From: Alistipes_A hominis
GTDB taxonomy: Bacteria; Bacteroidota; Bacteroidia; Bacteroidales; Rikenellaceae
Reading direction: 5' to 3'
Length of the DNA: 64,000 bases
NCBI RefSeq assembly: GCF_014288115.1
Contig: NZ_JACOOK010000007.1
Coordinates: 1-64,000, forward strand
The notes beneath the pieces are model-generated. The model was not told where the DNA came from. It saw only the letters and a program-made list of their open reading frames with translations, and ran no database searches. Position 1 is the stretch's first letter; every line of letters begins with the position of its first letter. The translations under genes were made by a program, and so were the position numbers. Shown here piece after piece: positions 25,669-32,972 of this stretch.

Positions 25669-26067
25669 TTAATAAACGTAGCACAGTACTTCACCGCCCA
25701 CATTTTCCTGACGGGCTTTCTTGTCGGTCATAATGCCTTTGGAAGTCGATACGATAGCTATTCCCAGGCCGTTCAGCACACGGGGCATCTCTGCTGCGCT
25801 GGCGTAACGGCGCAAACCCGGACGGCTTACCCGCTTAAGGCCTTTGATCGCATTCACCTTGGTTTCCGGATGGTACTTCAAGGCAATTTTGATAACAGCG
25901 TGACCCTTCGCATCCTCCTCGAACTTGTAGGCCAGGATATAGCCTTGTTCGAACAGGATCTTCGTGATCGCCTGTTTCATTTTTGAACCGGGAGCTTCAA
26001 CCACCTTGTGGTTGGCTTTCACCGCGTTTCTGACTCGCGTCAGAAAATCCGAAATTGGATCTGTCAT
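25669..26067 (-). CDS. rpsH: 30S ribosomal protein S8
   Basis: A 132-residue primary 16S rRNA-binding protein. It begins MTDPISDFLTRVRNAVKANHKVVEAPGSKMK and ends with the conserved STSKGIMTDKKARQENVGGEVLCYVY. In E. coli S8 also represses the spc operon. I see no mimic of its site at rplE here. The upstream gap (26068-26185) is AT-rich. Confidence 0.98.
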   Translation of the reverse strand: MTDPISDFLTRVRNAVKANHKVVEAPGSKMKQAITKILFEQGYILAYKFEEDAKGHAVIKIALKYHPETKVNAIKGLKRVSRPGLRRYASAAEMPRVLNGLGIAIVSTSKGIMTDKKARQENVGGEVLCYVY

Positions 26068-26124
26068 GTTATTAAAATTAGTTATTGTGTAAAAATTACA
26101 ATTTACAGATTAAAAATCAGGCGC

Positions 26125-26132
26125 TAAAGGTA
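26125..26132 (-). promoter_or_regulatory. Possible internal promoter before rpsH
   Basis: TACCTTTA on the minus strand resembles a -7 element and lies in an AT-rich 118-bp gap between rpsN and rpsH. There is no clear -33. It could boost the second half of the operon. Confidence 0.22.
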
Positions 26133-26185
26133 CGAAAAAAATTCGTAATTCATCACCTAATTTTTAACCCGTAATCGTAAAATAT

Positions 26186-26455
26186 CTACCAGCTCGCTTT
26201 CTTCACGCCGGGAATCAGCCCCTGGGAAGCCATTTCGCGGAACTGGATACGGCTGATGCCGAACATTCGCATGTATCCTTTCGGGCGGCCGGTCAGTTTG
26301 CAACGGTTGTGCAGGCGGATCGGGTTCGAATTGCGCGGCAGCTTGGCCAGACCTTCGTAATCCCCGGCTTCTTTCAGCGCAGCCCGTTTGGCAGCGTAAC
26401 GCTCTACCAGTTTGAGGCGTTTCACCTCGCGGGCTTTCATTGATTCTTTTGCCAT
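26186..26455 (-). CDS. rpsN: 30S ribosomal protein S14
   Basis: An 89-residue protein of the long, zinc-free S14 class. Only one Cys (in HNRCKLTGRPKGYMRMFGISR) is present, so no zinc knuckle forms, and the N-terminal half (AREVKRLKLVERYAAKRAALKEAGDYEGL) is the extended type. It helps assemble the 30S head. It lies 5 bp after rplE. Confidence 0.97.
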   Translation of the reverse strand: MAKESMKAREVKRLKLVERYAAKRAALKEAGDYEGLAKLPRNSNPIRLHNRCKLTGRPKGYMRMFGISRIQFREMASQGLIPGVKKASW

Positions 26456-26460
26456 ATTGC

Positions 26461-27018
26461 TTAGTTCTTTTTAATGTTCTTAAACGGAAGACCGAACTGT
26501 TTAAGCAGCGCATAAGCCTCTTCGTCGGTAGCGGCGGACGTCACGAACGTGATCTCCATGCCCAGAATCTTCGTGATCTTGTCGATGTCGATTTCCGGGA
26601 AGATAATCTGTTCGGTGATTCCGAGCGTATAGTTGCCCTGACCATCGAATTTGTCGTTAATCCCCTTGAAGTCGCGAATACGCGGCAGCGCCACGGCAAC
26701 CAGCCTTTCGAGAAATTCGTACATCTTGTTGTGACGCAGCGTCACGCGGGCGCCAATGGTCATTCCCTTACGGAGTTTGAAGTTCGAAATATCCTTTTTG
26801 GACTTAGTCGTAACCGCCTTCTGACCGGTGATTTTGCTCAGTTCGTCGAGCGCCGTTTCGATAATCTTCTTATCGGCGACAGCCTGGCCGAGGCCCTGGT
26901 TGATCACGATCTTCTCGAGCACGGGAACCTGCATTACGCTGCTGTAACCAAATTCCTTTACAAGCGCAGGCACCACCTGCTCCTTGTACATTTTCTTTAG
27001 TGTAGGAACGTAAGTCAT
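26461..27018 (-). CDS. rplE: 50S ribosomal protein L5
   Basis: A 185-residue 5S rRNA-binding protein that contacts the P-site tRNA and S13. It begins with MYKEQVVPALVKEFGYSSVMQVPVLEKIVINQGLG, with TKSKKDISNFKLRKGMTIGARVTLR in the middle. Its ATG overlaps the rplX stop by one base (TAATG), so translation of the two is probably coupled. Confidence 0.98.
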   Translation of the reverse strand: MTYVPTLKKMYKEQVVPALVKEFGYSSVMQVPVLEKIVINQGLGQAVADKKIIETALDELSKITGQKAVTTKSKKDISNFKLRKGMTIGARVTLRHNKMYEFLERLVAVALPRIRDFKGINDKFDGQGNYTLGITEQIIFPEIDIDKITKILGMEITFVTSAATDEEAYALLKQFGLPFKNIKKN

Positions 27019-27341
27019 TATTTAATCTCCTCCCCTGACTTTTTAGCGTAACGTACTAATTTACCTTCTGCGTCGGCTTTGCGCCCGACACGGGTCGCTT
27101 TGCCGCTTTTCGGGTCGATCGGCTGCAGGTTCGAAATATGGATCGGAGCCTCCTGCTTTACGATACCGCCCTGGGGATTCTTGGCGTTGGGTTTGGTGTG
27201 CTTGCTGATCATGTTCACACCTTCAACGATCGCGCGCTCGTCGTCGACAAGGATCTGAAGCACTTTTCCCTGCTGACCCTTGCTCTCGCCTGCATTGACG
27301 ATCACCGTGTCCCCTTTCTTAATATGCAATTTTACTGACAT
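27018..27341 (-). CDS. rplX: 50S ribosomal protein L24
   Basis: A 107-residue assembly-initiator protein of the 50S subunit with a KOW motif (KLHIKKGDTVIVNAGESKGQQGKVLQI). The following GVNMISKHTKPNAKNPQGGIVKQEAPIHISNL is standard. Its stop codon shares a base with the rplE start. Confidence 0.98.
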   Translation of the reverse strand: MSVKLHIKKGDTVIVNAGESKGQQGKVLQILVDDERAIVEGVNMISKHTKPNAKNPQGGIVKQEAPIHISNLQPIDPKSGKATRVGRKADAEGKLVRYAKKSGEEIK

Positions 27342-27359
27342 CTTGAAATCTTTTAAAAA

Positions 27360-27725
27360 TTACAATACTTCGGGAGCAAGTGAAATGATCTTCATGTAAG
27401 AATCACGCAATTCGCGGGCAACCGGCCCGAAGATACGGGTTCCGCGCATTTCTCCCTGGTTATTCAGAAGCACCACGGCATTGTCGTCGAAACGGATGTA
27501 GGATCCGTTGGCGCGTCTGATCTCCTTCTTGGTTCTGACTACGACCGCTTTCGATACCGTACCTTTCTTCACGTCTCCGGAAGGGGTAGCGCTCTTGACG
27601 GTCACCACAATTTTATCGCCGATGGACGCGTAACGTTTTCCCGTTCCGCCCAGCACACGGATACAAAGGACTTCCTTCGCTCCGCTGTTATCAGCTACCG
27701 TTAGTCTGCTTTCCTGTTGTATCAT
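27360..27725 (-). CDS. rplN: 50S ribosomal protein L14
   Basis: A 121-residue protein of the subunit interface. It begins MIQQESRLTVADNSGAKEVLCIRVLGG and includes the RTKKEIRRANGSYIRFDDNAVVLLN stretch. The product ends FMKI-type, as SYMKIISLAPEVL. It lies 2 bp after rpsQ. Confidence 0.98.
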   Translation of the reverse strand: MIQQESRLTVADNSGAKEVLCIRVLGGTGKRYASIGDKIVVTVKSATPSGDVKKGTVSKAVVVRTKKEIRRANGSYIRFDDNAVVLLNNQGEMRGTRIFGPVARELRDSYMKIISLAPEVL

Positions 27726-27727
27726 GA

Positions 27728-27982
27728 CTATTTAGCTCTTTCTATGATTTCTACTAATCTCCAACGCTTCGTCTTGCTGAGAGGTCTTGTTTCGGCAATC
27801 CGCACGGTGTCGCCGGGGTTGCAGGTGTTGGTTTCATCGTGAGCGACGAATTTCGACGTCTTGTTCACGAACTTACCGTAGATCGGATGTTTCTCCTTTC
27901 TCTTTATGGCAACCGTAACGGATTTATCCATCTTATTGCTGACAACCACCCCGATTCTTTCCTTTCTGAGATTTCTTTCCAT
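27728..27982 (-). CDS. rpsQ: 30S ribosomal protein S17
   Basis: An 84-residue OB-fold protein that binds the 5' domain of 16S rRNA. It begins MERNLRKERIGVVVSNKMDKSVTVAI, with the conserved HPIYGKFVNKTSKFVAHDE and the TRPLSKTKRWRLVEI end. It lies 6 bp after rpmC. Confidence 0.98.
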   Translation of the reverse strand: MERNLRKERIGVVVSNKMDKSVTVAIKRKEKHPIYGKFVNKTSKFVAHDETNTCNPGDTVRIAETRPLSKTKRWRLVEIIERAK

Positions 27983-27988
27983 GGGTAA

Positions 27989-28186
27989 TTAACTTTTTAC
28001 GTTTTGCTTTTCGGCAAGGATCGTCATCATGCGGGCAATATCCCTGCGTGCCTTTTTCAATGTGGTCGGGTTCTCTACCGGAGAAACCGAGTGGTTGAGC
28101 TTCTGGCGGAGCAGGTTCGCTTTTTCCGCATCGATTCTCTCCTCGATTTCAGCCACGGTAAGTTCTCTTATTTCAGAAGTTTTCAT
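27989..28186 (-). CDS. rpmC: 50S ribosomal protein L29
   Basis: A 65-residue two-helix protein at the tunnel exit that forms part of the docking site for trigger factor and SRP. It starts MKTSEIRELTVAEIEERIDAEK, and the C-terminal helix contains KKARRDIARMMTILAEKQ. It lies 2 bp after rplP. Confidence 0.97.
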   Translation of the reverse strand: MKTSEIRELTVAEIEERIDAEKANLLRQKLNHSVSPVENPTTLKKARRDIARMMTILAEKQNVKS

Positions 28187-28188
28187 CT

Positions 28189-28617
28189 CTAAATCGAATT
28201 TTCAGTGTAATCTCTTCTTACTACAAATTTAGTGGTGATCGGAAGTTTCTGGGCGCCCAGACGGAGCGCCTCCTGCGCAACTTCCATCGGAACACCTTCC
28301 GCTTCGAACAGGATACGGCCCGGAGTAACCGGAGCGACGAATCCTTCGGGAGAACCTTTACCTTTACCCATACGTACCTCGGCAGGCTTCTTCGTGATGG
28401 GTTTATCGGGGAATATACGGATCCAGATCTGACCTTCACGTTTCATGCAGCGCACGATGGCCTGACGTGCGGCTTCTATCTGGCGACCGGTTATCCAAGT
28501 AGATTCCATAGCCTTGATGCCGAACGAGCCGAACGCAAGCTGAGCTCCGCGCTGTGCGTTGCCCTTCATGCGGCCCTTCTGCATTCTTCTGAATTTGGTT
28601 CTTTTTGGCTGTAACAT
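28189..28617 (-). CDS. rplP: 50S ribosomal protein L16
   Basis: A 142-residue protein contacting A-site tRNA and helix 89. It begins MLQPKRTKFRRMQKGRMKGNAQRGAQLAFG, with the conserved VRMGKGKGSPEGFVAPVTPGRILFEAEGV. A GRGKGxxE-type loop and the basic N-terminus are normal. Confidence 0.98.
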   Translation of the reverse strand: MLQPKRTKFRRMQKGRMKGNAQRGAQLAFGSFGIKAMESTWITGRQIEAARQAIVRCMKREGQIWIRIFPDKPITKKPAEVRMGKGKGSPEGFVAPVTPGRILFEAEGVPMEVAQEALRLGAQKLPITTKFVVRRDYTENSI

Positions 28618-28639
28618 GCTATTATCGCTTTAAGAAGTC

Positions 28640-29392
28640 CTACTTATTATTTTTTCTTTTTTTGTTATCGCGTCCGCCGCGCGGCTTGTCGCCGCGGTAA
28701 CCGCCGCCCTGCTGGTTGCCGGCCGATGCCTGCGCATTGACTCCCGAGATCTGGAACAGGTCGCGCTTGTCATATACTTCACCGTTGCAGATCCACACCT
28801 TGATCCCCAGAAGACCCACTTTGGTCAGGGCTTCGGAGAGCGCGTAATCTACGTCGGCACGGAACGTGTGCAGCGGAATACGGCCTTCCTTATAGGTTTC
28901 GTTACGGGCCATTTCGGCTCCGCCCACGCGACCCGAGATCTGAATCTTGATCCCTTCGGCGCCCATACGCATCGTCGATGCGATGGCGGTTTTGATCGCC
29001 CGGCGGTACGAAATACGGCCTTCCAGTTGACGTGCGATGTTGTTACCGACGATCACGGCGTCGATTTCCGGACGTTTGACCTCGAAGATATTGATCTGGA
29101 TCTCCTTGCCGGTCAACTTACGAAGTTCTTCTTTCAGCTTGTCGACCTCCTGGCCGCCCTTGCCGATAATAATGCCGGGGCGTGCCGTAGAAATCGTAAC
29201 GGTTACGAGCTTCAGCGTACGTTCGATGATGATTTTCGAGATGCTTGCCTTAGCCAGACGGGCATTCAGATACTTGCGGATCTTAGCATCCTCGACGAGC
29301 TTGCTGGAAAAATCCTTCCCGCCGTACCAGTTGGAATCCCAACCGCGGATGATACCAAGTCGGTTTGCTATCGGATTAACTTTCTGTCCCAT
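28640..29392 (-). CDS. rpsC: 30S ribosomal protein S3 with basic tail
   Basis: A 250-residue protein of the mRNA entry tunnel. It begins MGQKVNPIANRLGIIRGWDSNW. The KH domain has the GKGGQEVDKL type loop (about residues 75-85), followed by the S3 C-terminal domain. The last 30 residues are a Gly/Arg/Lys/Asn-rich tail (GGGYRGDKPRGGRDNKKRKN), longer than in E. coli (233 residues). Its 5' end overlaps rplV by 17 bp, suggesting coupled translation. Confidence 0.98.
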   Translation of the reverse strand: MGQKVNPIANRLGIIRGWDSNWYGGKDFSSKLVEDAKIRKYLNARLAKASISKIIIERTLKLVTVTISTARPGIIIGKGGQEVDKLKEELRKLTGKEIQINIFEVKRPEIDAVIVGNNIARQLEGRISYRRAIKTAIASTMRMGAEGIKIQISGRVGGAEMARNETYKEGRIPLHTFRADVDYALSEALTKVGLLGIKVWICNGEVYDKRDLFQISGVNAQASAGNQQGGGYRGDKPRGGRDNKKRKNNK

Positions 29393-29813
29393 CTGCTTTA
29401 ACTTTTTTATCTGCTTTAACTACCATTTTATCGACTACGACCGTAACGTGGTTCGAACGCTTCCGGATACGGTGTGCGCGGCCCTGAGGAGCCGGCTGGA
29501 TCCGTTTGAGCATCTTGCCGCCGTCCACGAAAATCTCTTTCACGCACAACGTATTGTCTTCCAAACGCTGTCCTTCGTTTTTCTGTTCCCAGTTGGCGAT
29601 CGCCGAACGCAACAGTTTTTCCAATCTGATCGAAGCTGCCTTCTTGCTGTAACGAAGGGTACCCAACGCTTTATTGATCTCCATGCCGCGGATCATGTCG
29701 GCGACGATGCGCATCTTCAGCGGCGAGGTCGGGCAGTCGCGGAGTACGGCAATCGCCGTCTGCTTCTTTTCGGCCTTCAATTTTTCGGCTCTTATGCTTT
29801 TTCTTGCACCCAT
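29376..29813 (-). CDS. rplV: 50S ribosomal protein L22
   Basis: A 145-residue tunnel-lining protein. The tunnel-loop region, QPAPQGRAHRIRKRSNHVTVVV, carries no macrolide-resistance-type deletion that I can see. A Lys/Asp-rich C-terminal extension (about 20 residues) follows. The 3' end overlaps the rpsC start by 17 bp. Confidence 0.97.
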   Translation of the reverse strand: MGARKSIRAEKLKAEKKQTAIAVLRDCPTSPLKMRIVADMIRGMEINKALGTLRYSKKAASIRLEKLLRSAIANWEQKNEGQRLEDNTLCVKEIFVDGGKMLKRIQPAPQGRAHRIRKRSNHVTVVVDKMVVKADKKVKADGTES

Positions 29814-29822
29814 TTTTACCTA

Positions 29823-30092
29823 CTATTTTTTCTTATTACCTGAATGACCACGGAAGTTGCGAGTCGGAGCGAATTCGCCCAGCTTGTGTCCTACCATGTT
29901 CTCTGTTACATATACAGGAATAAACTTATTCCCGTTGTGCACGGCGATGGTCTGTCCGACGAAATCGGGCGAAATCATGCTTGCACGCGACCACGTCTTG
30001 ATGACAGACTTCTTGCCTCCCTCGTTCTGAGCGATGACTCTCGCTTCCAGTTTGGGCTCGATGTATGGTCCTTTTTTTAATGATCGGCTCAT
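29823..30092 (-). CDS. rpsS: 30S ribosomal protein S19
   Basis: An 89-residue head protein that pairs with S13. It begins MSRSLKKGPYIEPKLEARVIAQNEGGKKSVIKTWSRAS and ends with the conserved HKLGEFAPTRNFRGHSGNKKK. It lies 9 bp before rplV and 18 bp after rplB. Confidence 0.98.
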   Translation of the reverse strand: MSRSLKKGPYIEPKLEARVIAQNEGGKKSVIKTWSRASMISPDFVGQTIAVHNGNKFIPVYVTENMVGHKLGEFAPTRNFRGHSGNKKK

Positions 30093-30110
30093 TATGCTAC
30101 TATTTTTAAA

Positions 30111-30935
30111 TTATTTTTTCCTTCTGGATACGATGAACTTAGACGTAGTCTTCTTAGGATCGCGCGTCTTGTAACCCTTGGCGAGAAGACCTTTGCGTGA
30201 ACGCGGGTGTCCTCCCGAAGAACGGCCTTCGCCACCACCCATCGGGTGATCGACCGGGTTCATGGATACACCGCGGTTGCGCGGACGGCGTCCGAGCCAA
30301 CGTTTGCGGCCGGCTTTACCGTGCGATTCGAGGCTGTGGTCGGGATTCGACACGACGCCGATCGTTGCGCGGCAGGTTACGAGCACCATACGGGTTTCAC
30401 CCGAAGGAAGCTTAATAATAGCGAATTTACCTTCACGAGCCAGAAGCTGTGCGTAGGTACCGGCACTACGAGCCATCACGGCTCCCTGTCCGGGGTAGAG
30501 TTCAATGTTGTGGATCACCGTACCCAGCGGAATATCCGCGAGGAACAGCGTGTTGCCCACTTCGGGGGCCACGCCGGCTCCGGTCGATACGGTCTGTCCC
30601 ACCTGCAGTCCGTTCGGGGCGAGCATATAACGTTTTTCGCCGTCGGGATAGCAGAGCAGAGCGATGCGAGCGGAACGGTTCGGATCATATTCGATGGTCT
30701 TCACCTGGGCGCTCATGTTATCTTTGTCACGTTTGAAATCGACAATACGATACATCCGTTTGTGACCGCCTCCGATATAACGGACGGTCATTTTACCGCT
30801 GTTGTTGCGGCCGCCGGAACTTTTCAGAGGGCTGAGTAATGATTTTTCCGGTGTAGACGAAGTAATATCGTCAAAGGTACCGATCACTTTGTGGCGGGTA
30901 CCCGGGGTCATGGGTTTAAACTTTCTTACTGCCAT
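30111..30935 (-). CDS. rplB: 50S ribosomal protein L2
   Basis: A 274-residue protein needed for peptidyl-transferase activity and subunit joining. It starts MAVRKFKPMTPGTRHKV. The conserved C-terminal stretch MNPVDHPMGGGEGRSSGGHPRS contains the histidine (in DHPMGGG) implicated in catalysis. Length is normal. Confidence 0.98.
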   Translation of the reverse strand: MAVRKFKPMTPGTRHKVIGTFDDITSSTPEKSLLSPLKSSGGRNNSGKMTVRYIGGGHKRMYRIVDFKRDKDNMSAQVKTIEYDPNRSARIALLCYPDGEKRYMLAPNGLQVGQTVSTGAGVAPEVGNTLFLADIPLGTVIHNIELYPGQGAVMARSAGTYAQLLAREGKFAIIKLPSGETRMVLVTCRATIGVVSNPDHSLESHGKAGRKRWLGRRPRNRGVSMNPVDHPMGGGEGRSSGGHPRSRKGLLAKGYKTRDPKKTTSKFIVSRRKK

Positions 30936-30940
30936 CTCTC

Positions 30941-31231
30941 TTAGATATTACTGTAAAAATCAATCTTGTCTCCGTCTTTCAGGGTGACGATCGCCTTCTT
31001 GAAATTGTTGGCGCGTCCGACCAAAAGTCCGTGCTTGGTGTAGCGGCTTTTGAGCTTGCCCATGTAATTCAGAGTATTTACATCCATAACAACCACATTG
31101 TACATCGCCTCGACGGCATCCTTGATCTGCAGTTTGTTAGCCCTCGGATCTACGATAAAACCGTAACGGTTCAGCTTTTCGCCCTGAGCCGCCATTCTCT
31201 CGGTTAAAATTGGCTTAATTAATATATCCAT
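30941..31231 (-). CDS. rplW: 50S ribosomal protein L23
   Basis: A 96-residue protein at the tunnel exit that docks trigger factor and SRP. It begins MDILIKPILTERMAAQGEKLNRYGFIVDPRANKLQIKDAVE, with the hydrophobic NVVVMDVNTLNYMGK strand. It lies 5 bp before rplB. Confidence 0.97.
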   Translation of the reverse strand: MDILIKPILTERMAAQGEKLNRYGFIVDPRANKLQIKDAVEAMYNVVVMDVNTLNYMGKLKSRYTKHGLLVGRANNFKKAIVTLKDGDKIDFYSNI

Positions 31232-31264
31232 TGTGTCATGCTAATTTTTAGGACGGACGGTAGC

Positions 31265-31894
31265 CTATAATCCGAACATTTGATTAATTACATTCACGGA
31301 ACCTTCGGCCAATACGATGTTGCCGGCGTTCATCACGTCGTACGTATTGATGTTCGACGCCAAAACCACCTTTACATTCTGCAGGTTACGGGCCGACAGC
31401 GCTACGTTCGCATTGGATTCGGGAAGAACCAGCAGAATTTTCTTGCCTTCGAGGTTCAGGTTCTTGGTAATGCCGATAAACTCTTTGGTCTTCGGAACTT
31501 CCATCGCGAAATCCTCCACGACCGTCAGGGCTTCGCCTTTGACCTTATAGGCAAGGGCACTTTTACGGGCGAGCTGTTTGAGTTTCTTGTTCAGCTTGAA
31601 GCTGTAATCGCGCGGAACCGGGCCGAATACGCGGCCGCCGCCTACGAACAGCGGAGACAGGATGCTGCCGGCGCGTGCGCCGCCGGTACCTTTCTGTTTC
31701 TTCAGTTTACGGGTCGAGCCGGCCACTTCGTTACGCTGTTTCGACTTGTGGGTTCCCTGACGCTGATTGGCCAGATACTGCTTGACATCGAGGTAGATCG
31801 CGTGGTTGTTGGGCTCAATACCGAAAATCTCATCTTTCAGGACGGCCTTTTTGCCGGTATCTTTCCCTGAAACGTTATAGATAGCTATTTCCAT
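31265..31894 (-). CDS. rplD: 50S ribosomal protein L4
   Basis: A 209-residue protein with a tunnel-constriction loop visible in EVAGSTRKLKKQKGTGGARAGSILSPLFVGGGRVFGPVPRDYSF, and the globular domain beyond it. In E. coli L4 also represses the S10 operon through leader RNA. A strong hairpin lies two genes upstream, before rplC (32538-32606), and is a candidate target. Confidence 0.98.
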   Translation of the reverse strand: MEIAIYNVSGKDTGKKAVLKDEIFGIEPNNHAIYLDVKQYLANQRQGTHKSKQRNEVAGSTRKLKKQKGTGGARAGSILSPLFVGGGRVFGPVPRDYSFKLNKKLKQLARKSALAYKVKGEALTVVEDFAMEVPKTKEFIGITKNLNLEGKKILLVLPESNANVALSARNLQNVKVVLASNINTYDVMNAGNIVLAEGSVNVINQMFGL

Positions 31895-31895
31895 G

Positions 31896-32513
31896 TTAGT
31901 CTTCGATTAATAAGTACGAACCTTTTGCACCCGGAATCGAACCCTTCACCAGAAGCAGGTTGTTTTCGGGAAGTTTCTTAACGATACGCAGGTTGAGCAC
32001 CGTAACGCGCTCTCCGCCGGTACGGCCCGGAAGGCGTTTGCCTTTGAACACGCGCGACGGATACGAAGAGGCACCCAGCGAACCCGGCTTGCGCTGACGG
32101 TTGTGCTGGCCGTGCGTCTGTCCGCCGACACCGGCGAACCCGTGACGTTTCACAACGCCCTGGAAGCCCTTGCCTTTGGAGATGCCCGTAACGTCCACCC
32201 AGTCGTTCTCTTCGAAAATATCCACGGTGATCACGTCGCCGAGGTTCAATTCGTTTTCGAAGCTGGTGAATTCGACCAGTTTCCGTTTCGGAGTGGTGTT
32301 GGCCTTTTTGAAATGGCCCAGTAAACTGTTGCTGGTGTGTTTTTCGGTCGTTTCGTCATAGGCAATCTGGACTGCCGAGTAACCATCTTTCTCGGGGGTC
32401 TTCAATTGCGTAACTACACAGGGACCAGCTTCGATTACGGTGCACGGTATGTTTTTACCGTCGGCACCGAACACGGAAGTCATTCCGATCTTTTTTCCAA
32501 TTAGTCCTGACAT
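31896..32513 (-). CDS. rplC: 50S ribosomal protein L3
   Basis: A 205-residue early-assembly protein of the 50S subunit whose long loop reaches the peptidyl-transferase centre (KRHGFAGVGGQTHGQHNRQRKPGSLGASSYPSRVFKGKRLPGRTG). It begins MSGLIGKKIGMTSVFGADGKNIPCTVIEAGPCVV. A 133-bp spacer with a large hairpin lies between rpsJ and this gene. Confidence 0.98.
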   Translation of the reverse strand: MSGLIGKKIGMTSVFGADGKNIPCTVIEAGPCVVTQLKTPEKDGYSAVQIAYDETTEKHTSNSLLGHFKKANTTPKRKLVEFTSFENELNLGDVITVDIFEENDWVDVTGISKGKGFQGVVKRHGFAGVGGQTHGQHNRQRKPGSLGASSYPSRVFKGKRLPGRTGGERVTVLNLRIVKKLPENNLLLVKGSIPGAKGSYLLIED

Positions 32514-32537
32514 TTTTGTCTGTTAATTAGTATTGGA

Positions 32538-32606
32538 GGCGAAGTCCACTTGCAAGGCCCCGGCAGCCCGTACGAAACAGGCCGCCGTCCTTACAAGCCT
32601 TCCGCC
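32538..32606 (-). promoter_or_regulatory. Long three-tier hairpin before rplC (possible ribosomal-protein leader)
   Basis: The rpsJ-rplC gap holds one long imperfect hairpin. From the base inward: GGCGAAG (32538-32544) with CTTCCGCC (32599-32606); CTTGCAAGG (32549-32557) with CCTTACAAG (32589-32597); and CGGCAGCCCG (32561-32570) with CAGGCCGCCG (32578-32587) closing a 7-nt loop. On the minus-strand RNA all three tiers pair, with a few G-U pairs. No T-run follows, so it is not a simple terminator. It ends about 24 nt before the rplC ATG. Confidence 0.6.
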
Positions 32607-32646
32607 TTTTGTTAAAAACGTTTGTTATTCAACTTGGGTACTGCGA

Positions 32647-32952
32647 TCAGACTTTGATTTCCACCTCTACGCCGCTGGGCAGCTCGAGTTTCATCAGCGC
32701 ATCGATCGTCTTCGGAGTCGAACTGTAGATATCGAGGATCCGTTTGAAAGTGCACAACTGGAACTGCTCGCGCGCTTTCTTATTGACGAAAGTCGAACGG
32801 TTTACGGTGAAAATCTTCTTCTGCGTAGGCAGCGGAATCGGGCCGCTTACGACCGCCCCCGTACCTTTCACAGTCTTTACGATCTTTTCCGACGATTTAT
32901 CGACGAGGTTATGATCGTATGATTTCAATTTAATTCTTATTTTCTGGCTCAT
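32647..32952 (-). CDS. rpsJ: 30S ribosomal protein S10
   Basis: A 101-residue protein of the 30S head that also serves NusB in antitermination. It begins MSQKIRIKLKSYDHNLVDKSSEKIVKTVKGTGAVVSGPIPLPTQ and ends LPSGVEVEIKV. It follows fusA directly, with no tuf gene between them, which is the usual Bacteroidetes arrangement. Confidence 0.98.
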   Translation of the reverse strand: MSQKIRIKLKSYDHNLVDKSSEKIVKTVKGTGAVVSGPIPLPTQKKIFTVNRSTFVNKKAREQFQLCTFKRILDIYSSTPKTIDALMKLELPSGVEVEIKV

Positions 32953-32972
32953 AATTCTGATAAATCTACGGA

